A stretch of DNA of 64,000 nt from Emiliania huxleyi CCMP1516 (lineage: Eukaryota > Haptophyta > Isochrysidales > Noelaerhabdaceae): positions 410,698 to 474,697 of the forward strand of contig NW_005201092.1 of NCBI RefSeq assembly GCF_000372725.1, read 5' to 3'. Below the pieces are notes generated by a model, which made no database searches, was not told the DNA's origin, and saw nothing but the letters and a program-made list of their open reading frames with translations. Of this stretch, positions 41,605-50,101 are shown piece after piece. A program made the translations under genes and the position numbers. The first letter of the stretch is position 1, and each line of letters opens with the position of its first letter.

Positions 41605-44600
41605 CTACTTGCGTGCGAGCTGTACTCGCTCTACACCCACGCACATCGCCGCGTCGACCGACTCAGAAAAGCCCTTCCAAAACAGCCCCGTGTTCTCGCG
41701 GATTATCGACGGGAACTGTTTGCGGTCCTGGTAGAACGAGCCGCGCATGGTTGCGTCGCCCGGACTCGACAGCCCTGGGTCGGTCAGGAAGCACCCGCCC
41801 AGCTGCGAGCAGACAGCCTGCAGCCGCCTGTCTACGGGCGTGCTGCCCGACCTATTCACACCGGGCACAGCGAGGGGCTTGAAGCGCCGCCGCCCCACAC
41901 TGCCGCCGGCCAACTAGCAACTTGGCGCGGGGCTATACTCCCCGCGCGCATGCCAAAGCAGCGAGGCTAAAACCTCGCGGCAATCTCGACTCACCTCGAC
42001 TCACCTCGGCTCACATCTCAGCTCATCTCAGCTCACTTCTCAGCTCGCATTCTCGGCTCCTCTCTCTGGCGCGCGCACCACCCCCCCAAACTGCGAGTCG
42101 CCCTCAGCAGCTGCTTTGCCATCGCCGGCCGCACCTGTTCACAGTGACGCGGCGTGAAGAGACGCCGTTCACCGGAGGGGGGGGAGGGGGGGGGCGCTTA
42201 ACGCCTGACGGACGGTCTCACTTGAGTGAAGGACGGCCGGCGCTTGCCCGAGCGCCTCTCCTCCGCCACCGCAACACGCACCGCAAAGGCGTGCGTCGCG
42301 AAGCCGCTGTACCTGGCGGCCACGTGGGGGGGGGGGGGGGGAAACCGGGGAGTGGTGAGCGAGGCATGGAGTGGTGCGTTGACATGGCGCGGCCGCAGCT
42401 AATCTCGGCTGATCTCGCGGCCGCCTGCAGTAGTCTCCCCCACGCCCGCCGCCCGGGCCGCCGCCCGGGCCGCCGCCCGCGCCGCCGCCCGGGCCGCTCC
42501 CGTCGGGCCGGACAAAGCGGGGTGCGGTGCCCTTCCTCCTCGTCAGATCTGACGGCCGGGCCGTCCAGGCAGTGGCTTCCCCCCGCTCGGCCCTGGGCTC
42601 GGCCTCCGGGCAGGCAAACGGGCGGAGGGAGGCGTTGCTACCCCCCGCGAGACTGCTGCAGCGTCCTCAACTGGGGCAAGAGGGGGGAGGGGGGGCTTCC
42701 CAATGTGTGTGTGGGGGGGGGGGGGATTCTTCCCAAAGGGGGGGGGGGGGGGTGCTTCCGAGTTCCCCAATGTTGTGTGAGGGGGTTGGGGGGGGGTTCT
42801 AGTAGTGGTGGTGGTGGTGGTATAGTCGGGGGCGAGGCGCTGCGGAGTGTGGCGCGCCTTCGTCCCCGTCGCGCGCCGTGCTGTCCCGCCCCGCGCTGCA
42901 GCAGCGGCAGTGGCGGCGCAGCGACAGACCTCACGGGCGAGCCCGCCGCCGCTTCCGCGCAGACCGGGTCGATCATCCCCAGGTAGAAGAGAGGCAGGTT
43001 GAGCTGCGCGGGTGCGTCACTCCTCAGCCACGCGGGCGCTGCTAGTCACTAGCGAGTCATGTGCGTGAGGCAGACTGAGCCGCGCCATGTCCCATGCATG
43101 TCCGCAGCGAGGGTGAGAGACGTGAGAGCCGACGCGGTCGCCCCACTCCACACCACCACGAGATGTGTGGGGAACACACCCGCGCACCGTCACTCCTCCT
43201 CGCACCTCCATGCTTGGTCCATGCGCCACACCCCAGCCACTCTCGACCAGTCTGGGGCCAATCTCGCCCAATCTCGCGGCGCCTGCACGGTCCGCGAGGC
43301 AGCCTCCTCGATCGCACGCCGCAGCTTGCCTACACCCGACGAGTGGACCGACGGGTGAATGATGATGCATGGGCCGTCGACGTGCTCGCTCGCGCCGCAG
43401 CTTGCCTCTTGCCCGCGGGTGCACCACCACGTCGTCCTGTTCACAGCCCACGCACGCCGCGTGAAGAGACGCCGTTCACAGCGCCCCGGCCGCACACCGC
43501 AACGCAACGCGTCCCCCCAGGACATGTACAGAGGACGTGTCAGGGACGTGTCAGGGACGTGTCAGGGACGTGTCAGGGACGTGTCATGCGCGTGGGCGAT
43601 TTGGCACGCAAGCCCCCCCCCCCCCCCCACCCCCCACCACCACCACCACGTCTTCACACCTCGAAGATGAAGACGAAGGGGTCGGGCATGCGCGAGATCT
43701 TGTCGTACACGGCCTGTGGCAGTGTCGTGATGAACGCGTCAATCCTTTTCATGCGGGCCCCCGGCTTGGCGAAACTCTACACGTGTGGCCGGCTGCGCCT
43801 CCATCGCACGCACGAGCGATCGGATGCGGCACGACTTCAGGTCGAGCAGAGGCGGCGGGGCCTACACCCACTCCTCGCCACTCCTTCAGCGCTGTGTGCT
43901 CTCTGTCGGCTTCAGTTCTGAGTTCAGTTCTGAGGGCGCGTCCCGGAGTCGATAGTGAATTGTGTGTATTGATCAGGGTGTGTGCTCTCGGCTTCCATCG
44001 GTGGGGGTCTAACCGCTGAGAGCGCGAGGCGCGGAGGAGGGCAGGCGCGGACGCGGCTGCAGGAGGTGCTACTAAGGGTGCGGAGGCGCGACTGTGACGG
44101 AGTGAGTGTGTCCAGGTGTGCGGAGTAAGCGGTGTGCGGAGTGAGTGCGGGTGGTGTAGTGAGTGAGTGCGCGGGTGGTGTGCGAGAGCGGGAGTCGTGT
44201 GCCCGCTGCAGCTGCACGTCCCCAAACGAGAGGTTGCGCAGCAGCGCGCGCGTACTGAGCGCGCGCGGCGACGAGTCGTTGGTGGTAATGACGAAGGCGC
44301 TGAGCGTCCGCCCGAGCACCGCCGGCGCGCCGCCGCCGCCGCCGCCGCTTGGCGGCGAGCGAGGAAAGGCCTCTGTGAGCGGCTCCTCGTTGGCTCCGCT
44401 CATCAGCGCGAGCATGACGACCATCAGCGTGAAGAGAAGGACGCGGACCGCGCCCCACACCGTGGCTCCGGCCCCTGGCGTCCCGTCCACTGCGCGGGCG
44501 GCTGCTCTGGCGAAGAGCGGCTGCCCGCCTGGCTCTGGCACCCCATCGTCGTCGCTGTGCCCGAGGCTAGCGTACGAGTGACTGCGACCGCTGAGCCGGT

Positions 44601-44646
44601 CGACCTCGGCTTCGGAGTCCAATGCGAGCGCGCGAGGCAGGATCAT
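41605..44646 (-). CDS. Type II membrane glycosyltransferase, family 25-like
   Basis: Exon 1 from ATG 44646: a cytosolic tail (MILPRALALDSEAEVDRLSG), a signal anchor (RVLLFTLMVVMLALMSG), then TLSAFVITTNDSSPRALSTR. Exon 2 (43776-43660): SFAKPGARMKRIDAFITTLP to PFVFIFE. Exon 3 (43436-43406) and exon 4 (43329-43283): DDVVVHPRARGKLRRAIEEA. Exon 5 from 43003: LNLPLFYLGMIDP. Downstream: YSGFATHAFAVRV, VRPAMAKQ, TPVDRRLQAVCSQLGG and RGSFYQDRKQFPSIIREN, stop 41605. The series FVIxxxxSxxR, FIFEDDVxxHP, LPLFYLG, THAFAV and PVDRRL follows GT25 (collagen galactosyltransferase / LPS glycosyltransferase) enzymes, where EDD binds metal and nucleotide sugar. A Golgi location is inferred. Some exon ends (5, 7) are uncertain. 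The left half is shared with copy A. Confidence 0.68.
42135..42221 (-). repeat. Introner-like intron, complete glycosyltransferase (87 nt)
   Basis: Minus strand CTCAA|GTGAGACC to GTGAACGGCGTCTCTTCAC, spacer, CTGTGAACAG|GTGCGG. Both flanks are phase 0, unlike copy A. Confidence 0.8.
42683..42830. repeat. G-run cluster at the right edge of copy B
   Basis: At least six runs of G (6-14 nt) are separated by TTCCCAATGTGTG-like spacers that repeat imperfectly, then a GGT run. The edge of the duplication and an intron of the glycosyltransferase coincide here. Homopolymer lengths may be assembly-limited. Confidence 0.7.
43330..43405 (-). repeat. Glycosyltransferase intron bounded by a 15-bp direct repeat (76 nt)
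   Basis: AGGCAAGCTGCGGCG spans both the donor (AG|GCAAG, 43406/43405) and the acceptor (AG|GCAAG, 43330/43329). The spacing equals the intron length, so splicing restores a single copy of the repeat. Confidence 0.85.
43437..43659 (-). repeat. Introner-like intron with a GACGTGTCAGG minisatellite (223 nt)
   Basis: Between FIFE and DDVVVHP. It starts TTCGAG|GTGTGAAG and ends with GTGAACGGCGTCTCTTCAC ... GCTGTGAACAG|GACGAC. It also contains five tandem GACGTGTCAGG units (43536-43587) and a C-run at 43612-43629. Confidence 0.82.
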
Positions 44647-45410
44647 GTGCAGCTCAGCCGAGGTCGAGGTGCACCTACTCTCGAGGTGCACTGCGTCTTC
44701 TGCTCTTCCTCGGTGGTGCGGTGTCCTCGCGGCCGCACCTGCCCATCGCACGGTGGGTGAGCCAGTGTGCGCGTGGGAACCGTGGGCTGGTGGAGTGAGG
44801 ACCGGTGGCGTCGAACTGCCCCCGGGGCGCGAGCTCAACACAGTTGTAGGGAGCAACGCCGTTCACGGCGTGGAGGGCGTGTCTTATTTCTTTTTTGCGT
44901 TTAGTGAGTAGTTACACGGTCTCGTCCGTGCCTCGCCGGCCGGCGAGATTGCTAGAGGCGGAGCGGTCTGCTCTAGCCTAGCACGTTACTTCCTGTCGTC
45001 TGTTGTTTGTTGTGCCCTTGTTTGTTCTCTTGGCACCTTGGAGTGCTGGGGGGGGGCGACAGGCAGGATGTGGCCTTGAGTTATGTGTACGCCCGCTGGC
45101 TGTGTGTCTTGTGAGCCTGTTTGTGTCTGTGGTGTGTGTCGCTCGTGCGTGTCGTCATCATCTGTCCGGCGTCCGCCCGTACCGCGTTGGTGTCCAGTCC
45201 GAGCCTGGCTGTTCTTCACCTTTCTACCTACCTACCTAGTGAGTGTCCTTACCTTTTTCTTGTCTGCTGTGCCTTTTGTGGTGCTAGTCCGTGCCAGTCT
45301 GCTGTTGTGAGAGGGGCTTGTATTCGTAGAATTCTTTTGCGGTTAGAGAGTGTCCTTACCGCTCTGGTGTCCAGTCCGAGCCTGACTGTCCTTCACCTTC
45401 CTAACTAACT
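44647..45410. other. Spacer with a long duplicated word
   Basis: GTCCAGTCCGAGCCTG followed by ACTGTCCTTCACC-like sequence occurs at about 45191 and 45371, and GAGTGTCCTTACC at 45240 and 45348. This is a diverged tandem duplication of about 180 bp. A G-rich tract is at 45047. No gene is recognised apart from possible upstream glycosyltransferase leader. Confidence 0.45.
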
Positions 45411-45959
45411 TTAGCGTGTGTGTGTGGAGTGTGTGTGGAGTGGAAGACTCTTGCCGCCAATCGTCACCTCCAGTTTGTACCTCTTGCTGCCTCGCTCCTT
45501 TCGGCTGTAGCAGACGCCTTTGTAGTGAGTGTGTGTGTGTGTGTGTGTGCCTTTGTAGCCGCTGTTGATGTCGCTGCTAGTAGCCAGAGTCAGGCCCTCC
45601 GTCTCCGCCTGCTGTATCGCCTCGGCGCCAACGGCAGTGGGAGTGGTGCGTGCTGGTTGCAGCAGCTTGGCGGCGTCGGCGCGGCCGTACTCTGAGCGAG
45701 CGTAGGCGGTAGCCGCCTCTTTGGCGGTGTCGAAGTAGCCGAGGTGGACACTCTTGCCTCCATTTCTCACCCCCGCCTTGAACTTCTTTTTATCGCAGTC
45801 GTACTCGGGTACTGACTGTCTTTGCGGACGGCCGCGGGCGGGATCAACACGAGACGCTCGGACACCTGTGGCTGGCAGCGGCTTCGCGCGAGCGGCGCCG
45901 TGGCCAAGAAAAATCTGGCTAACTTTTGACAACCAACAAGAAATCACGGCGATATCCAT
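45411..45959 (-). pseudogene. AP2-domain fragment interrupted by a CA/GT microsatellite
   Basis: KFKAGVRNGGKSVHLGYFDT followed by AKEAATAYARSEYGR is the second half of an AP2 DNA-binding domain (strands and helix), lacking the usual SGYKGV opening. After a linker (AIQQAETEGLTLATSSD) the frame reads SGYKG, then THTHTHTH from a GT/CA run (about 45521-45550), then YKGVCYSRKERGSKRYKLEV with GGKSLPL, the first half of a second AP2 domain. It stops in another GT-rich run without the helix. YKG is duplicated around the microsatellite. It looks like a decayed two-AP2 gene, though missing parts could sit in unrecognised exons. Its ORF start overlaps the next gene's ATG in the palindrome CATG. Confidence 0.6.
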
Positions 45960-48900
45960 GTCGATGCAGACTGTGCTGGCGGCCGTGCAGCAGGACGGCT
46001 TGGCGCTCGAGCAGGCCGCGGAACCGCTCCGCGCTGATCGCGAAATCGTGCTGTCGGCCGTGCGCCAGAATGGCTTGGCGCTCGAGTATGCTGCGGCTGC
46101 GCTGCGCGCGGATCACGACGTGGTGCTCGCTGCCACGACGCAGAACGGCGAAGCGCTGCAGTTTGCTGCGGATGAGTTGAGAGCGAATCCCTCCGAAGTC
46201 GAGCGCGTACTGGCGGCCGCGCTACGCCGCACGCAGGCGGAGCTTGCGACAGACCAGGCGGAGCTCGTCCAGTGGCGCTCCGGCCAAATCAGGCGCGAGC
46301 TCAAGATCGACGTCGATGACGACTCGATGGCGCCCGCTGTCATGACGAGCCACGACGAGTCGCCGGCGCGTGGGAGCAAGCGTCCCATTGCGCCGACTGC
46401 AGCAGCCTCGAGCCACCAGGCTGCTTTGCAGGATGTCAAAAAGGTGAAGCTGGAGCTGGCGACGCAATTGCACGAGAGCGAGCAGCGGTATGGCGAGCTA
46501 GTGGGGAAGGGGCAAGAGTTCAACGAGGCGCGCGAGAGAGTCTTTAGCCAGCTCAGGGAGCGGTCCCCCCCGGGGGCAGGCTCAGCGGTGCCCTGGCGCG
46601 CGTTCGGCGAGATCGATCTGGGCAAGCTCATGGATCTCGGGCTGACGCAGGGGGATGCGGTTGGCCCCGCTACGGCGTGGCAGCAGGGGTTCTGGCTCTT
46701 GTCTCCGCCCGGGGAGGAGGAGGCAGCCGCCAGCGACGGCTGGCCTCCCTTCATCGCGTCGTGGGCCTTTCAAGAGCGCATCACGGTCGGCCCAGATGGC
46801 AAGCAGGAGGTGGCCTACTCTGTCCGTGAGGAGACTCAGGTGCTCAGGATTGAGCGGCGGATGCCCCCGGAGTATCGGGGCGAACCGCGCTACGATCAGT
46901 TCAAGAAGTCGGCGGCCTTCGTGAAGCACTTGCGGCGCAAGTACAACACCAAGGCCGATCGCATCCTCGGCTACCTGCTCGAAAAGTACGAGGAGTACGA
47001 GCGGCACAGCGGTGGCGTCGGCTTTAGCGGCTACTCCGTCATCTACAAGGTGTGGAACGAGGCGGAGAACCGAGAGATGTCTCTGGCCGAGATGGTCGCT
47101 TTGCTGCCTGCTCTCGTCGGCGAGCCGGCAGCGGCGGCGGGAGCGGCGGCGGCCGTAGAGACTCCAGCGGCTGAGGCGACGGACGGCGAGAGCGCGCCAC
47201 CGTCAGCCGAGAGCGCGCCGCCGTCAGCGAATGCCGACCAGGCCGCCGTGAGCGCGACATCAGGCCCGGCCGATGAGGCGGAGGTGCTGGCACCGCCTGC
47301 TCCGGCGGCGGGAGCGACGGCGGAGGGAGCTACGGCGGAGGCTGCTGTTGTGGTGGCTGCTGCTGCTGCTGCTGCTGCTGCAGTGGCTCCGGCCGAGGAG
47401 CCGGCCGACAGTTCTCTTCGCTCCCGTTCATCCACCGGCGTTGCCGCTGCCGCTGCCGCTATGTCTGCCGCCGCCGCCGCCGCCGCTGCGGGGCGCCGTT
47501 TCCCGCCCTTGCGCACGGGTATGAAGGTTGAGGCGAAGTATGGTGGCGGCGCGAAGCACTACCCCGGCGAGATAGCACGCGACAATGGCGACGGCACATA
47601 TGCCGTCAACTACGCTGACGGGGACACGGAGAGGGCGGTGCAGCGGCCGCTGATCAGGCCACTCGAGTCGATTTGGCGCGAGGGGCAGAGCGTCGAGGTG
47701 CTGGAGGCGGGCACAGGCCGCTATTTGCTCGGCACGATCACGGGTGAGAACCGCGGCGGTTTCCAAGTCGCCTTTGGCGACGGGCGCATCGAGCGGCGCG
47801 TGGTGGCGGAGAGGATGCGCGAAGCGGGGTCTCCGGAGGGTTCGGAGGGAGCGGGCGGTGAGGGCGGTGCCGCCTCGCCCACGGCTGAGGTGGGCGGCGC
47901 TTCGGGCCTGAGCGGGGTGGACTCGACAGAGGCGGGAGCTGCTGCGGCGGCTGCTGAGGAGGTTGAGAGCGGACCGCTGCTTTCATCGACGAGCGAGGCT
48001 GGCTCGGGAGTGGCTGTGGCCGAGGCGACCGGCGATGAGGCGGCCGGCAGCAGCGAGCCCGCTCCTGTCATCACGCTCCAGCAGATAATGAGGGAGATGA
48101 AGATGACGCCCAGCGGAGCGCAGCGCGGGAAGGGGCCCGTCGCAGAACGCCACCTTCTCGCCTACAAGTGCGCGCATCACGACCTCAAGAAGCGGTCGGG
48201 GCCGTGGGAGTGGGAGGTGGGTGATCCGGAGTTGGAGATGGTGCGGCAGTTCTTGCGTGACTATCGAGATCTGGGCGAGCGAATGCCGAGTGGCTGGAAG
48301 CAGGGCGAGCCAACCGCACCGCCAGACTCGAACTCCGCCGGCGCTGCTGACGGGTCCGCTGTCGCTGCCGCTGCCGCTGTCGCTGCCGAGCGCCCGCCGC
48401 GGACGCCGTCGGCGAGCAGCGCCCCGGATCAGGCAACGGCGGAGGCGGTGGCAGGTGGAGTGGGCGGCAGTGGGGGCGGCGGGAGCAGGGAGGGTGGCAG
48501 TGGGGGCGACAGCGGGAGTGGGGGCGGCGAGGGCGGCGCGGGCAGCAGCGCGAGCGGGAGTGGAGGCGGCGGAGGCAGCGCAGGTGGCAGCGGGAGTGGC
48601 AGTGTGAGTGGCAGCGGGGGCGGCAGCGGGGACGGCAGCGGGGGTGGCAGTGGGGGCGGCAGCGGAGGTAGCGCGGGCAGCAGCGCGGGCGGGAGCGCGA
48701 CCGCATCTTCTGACAGCACCTCCTCCAACTCCGCCTCAGCGCAGCAGTTCTCCGAGGCGTTGCTAGCGAGTGCGAGAGCGGAGTTCGAAATGGACCGCAG
48801 GGAGGAGGCAGCCTGCGGATTTCTAGAGGAGCGGTGGCGCAAAGCGCTGCAGGGCAGCCTCTCGCTTGAGCAGTTTGCCGCGAGGGCCAGGAGCGCAGGT

Positions 48901-49689
48901 CTTTCCCGTGAGCTGTCTGAAGAGGAGCTCACGTGCGTCGCAAGAATCTACAACCAGCTTTCTGCAGCCTTGGGGTCGTCCTTCAACATCTCGATGGACG
49001 GCCCGAAGCGCGTGGCGCCGCTGGTTGCTTTCTTCGCAGTTGCGAAGGCGTCGCTGTGGGTCGTAACCGGCCCCATTCTTGTTCTCGCTACCAAGCAGGA
49101 GGCGCAGCTGTGGCTGAGCGAGCTAGCGTCATTAGCGCCGAGCCTCAAGGTGACCGATTGCACTCTGGCCGAATTCAAGGATGAGCACAGCAAGGAACTG
49201 GCAGCGGGGAGGATTGCCGATTTATTCAAGTCCTGCACATCGGGCGTGGTTGTCGCGATGTACCCGCGCAACAGCGGGAGTGGATACAACGGCTGGAGGG
49301 ATCTCGCAAGGCAACAATGGAACGTTGTCGTGTACGACCAGGCTTACTCCGCCTCAAGGAAGTCCGACAAGATTACAGATAAGCTCTTCTCTTCCATCCC
49401 GTGCAGCTTGGGCCGAATCACGACTGGCGAGGAGAGTCTCAGCGACTATCGCTATCGCCGCTGGCAGTACCGCGTTTGGCGGCCCGCAAAAATGGAGATA
49501 CCCCTCGGGCGGGACTTGGTCGAGCGCAGCTTCGTCGAAGCAAGCGATCGCATTCTAAATGCGCCGCCTCCCTACTCAACCTCCGAGAAGCCCTACATGA
49601 AACTGGCGCTAGCGCGGATGTACCATGAGATACTCACGAAGGTTGGCTGCATCGAAGCTGATGCGCCGGTACCTTCGGTCCTGGAGTGA
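45958..49689 (+). CDS. DUF4116 / Tudor-like / degenerate SNF2-like protein
   Basis: An intronless 1,243-residue protein. Residues about 6-79 are three DUF4116 units (VLAAVQQDGLALEQAAEPLR; LSAVRQNGLALEYAAAALR; LAATTQNGEALQFAADELR). A conserved-looking region (about 205-385, FKKSAAFVKHLRRKYNTKAD) is of unknown family. Two Tudor/agenet-like modules follow at about 519-570 (GMKVEAKYGGGAKHYPGEIA, DGTYAVNYADGD) and 573-621. A helical module (ITLQQIMREMKMTPSG) precedes a Gly/Ser-rich linker (about 831-918). The C-terminus (about 1010-1160) resembles the first lobe of SNF2 ATPases (GPILVLATKQEAQLWLSELA, NVVVYDQAYSAS), but the P-loop reads MDGPKR and the DEAH box reads DQAY (from residue 1127). It is probably a chromatin-linked scaffold with a dead ATPase lobe. 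The ATG at 45958 is chosen because it directly precedes the first repeat. Confidence 0.72.
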   Translation: MSMQTVLAAVQQDGLALEQAAEPLRADREIVLSAVRQNGLALEYAAAALRADHDVVLAATTQNGEALQFAADELRANPSEVERVLAAALRRTQAELATDQAELVQWRSGQIRRELKIDVDDDSMAPAVMTSHDESPARGSKRPIAPTAAASSHQAALQDVKKVKLELATQLHESEQRYGELVGKGQEFNEARERVFSQLRERSPPGAGSAVPWRAFGEIDLGKLMDLGLTQGDAVGPATAWQQGFWLLSPPGEEEAAASDGWPPFIASWAFQERITVGPDGKQEVAYSVREETQVLRIERRMPPEYRGEPRYDQFKKSAAFVKHLRRKYNTKADRILGYLLEKYEEYERHSGGVGFSGYSVIYKVWNEAENREMSLAEMVALLPALVGEPAAAAGAAAAVETPAAEATDGESAPPSAESAPPSANADQAAVSATSGPADEAEVLAPPAPAAGATAEGATAEAAVVVAAAAAAAAAVAPAEEPADSSLRSRSSTGVAAAAAAMSAAAAAAAAGRRFPPLRTGMKVEAKYGGGAKHYPGEIARDNGDGTYAVNYADGDTERAVQRPLIRPLESIWREGQSVEVLEAGTGRYLLGTITGENRGGFQVAFGDGRIERRVVAERMREAGSPEGSEGAGGEGGAASPTAEVGGASGLSGVDSTEAGAAAAAAEEVESGPLLSSTSEAGSGVAVAEATGDEAAGSSEPAPVITLQQIMREMKMTPSGAQRGKGPVAERHLLAYKCAHHDLKKRSGPWEWEVGDPELEMVRQFLRDYRDLGERMPSGWKQGEPTAPPDSNSAGAADGSAVAAAAAVAAERPPRTPSASSAPDQATAEAVAGGVGGSGGGGSREGGSGGDSGSGGGEGGAGSSASGSGGGGGSAGGSGSGSVSGSGGGSGDGSGGGSGGGSGGSAGSSAGGSATASSDSTSSNSASAQQFSEALLASARAEFEMDRREEAACGFLEERWRKALQGSLSLEQFAARARSAGLSRELSEEELTCVARIYNQLSAALGSSFNISMDGPKRVAPLVAFFAVAKASLWVVTGPILVLATKQEAQLWLSELASLAPSLKVTDCTLAEFKDEHSKELAAGRIADLFKSCTSGVVVAMYPRNSGSGYNGWRDLARQQWNVVVYDQAYSASRKSDKITDKLFSSIPCSLGRITTGEESLSDYRYRRWQYRVWRPAKMEIPLGRDLVERSFVEASDRILNAPPPYSTSEKPYMKLALARMYHEILTKVGCIEADAPVPSVLE

Positions 49690-49771
49690 TCCTGTGTGTA
49701 TATCTGTTTAAAGGAAGAAACAATAGACATCTCCATGCATGCTACAAACAAAAGACTGCGGTAGAGACTGG

Positions 49772-50063
49772 TCACACCCGCACAAACGGCGTCGTGTTTG
49801 TCGGCACGCGGCCCGCCGCCCCGCGCGCCGGCGCGAGCCCCGACACCGCGCGCATGGTGGCGGACGCCACGGCGGCGGAGACGCGCGGGTCGGCCGGCGG
49901 CGCGCGCGGCTGCGGCGAGTTTGGCGCCTCCGCCTCGAGCGGCGCGCTGAGCGGCGCGCGGCGGCGCGGCGAGGGAGGGGTCTGCTGCGGCTTGTCGTCG
50001 CCGGCAAAGAGGTTCTCCTTCTCCGGAGGGGACATGCCGCGGCCTCCTCCTCCCGCCGCCGCC

Positions 50064-50101
<38 letters not shown>

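Larger units (their letters stand above)
26697..42682. repeat. Large tandem segmental duplication, copy B
   Basis: Partner of 6911-26580. It lacks the 1.9-kb and 2.65-kb blocks of copy A but has extra VNTR units (27703-28029), a block at about 31210-31828 and a block at about 32306-32614. Its right edge lies inside an intron of a complete glycosyltransferase gene, so this is the native right boundary. Confidence 0.93.
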
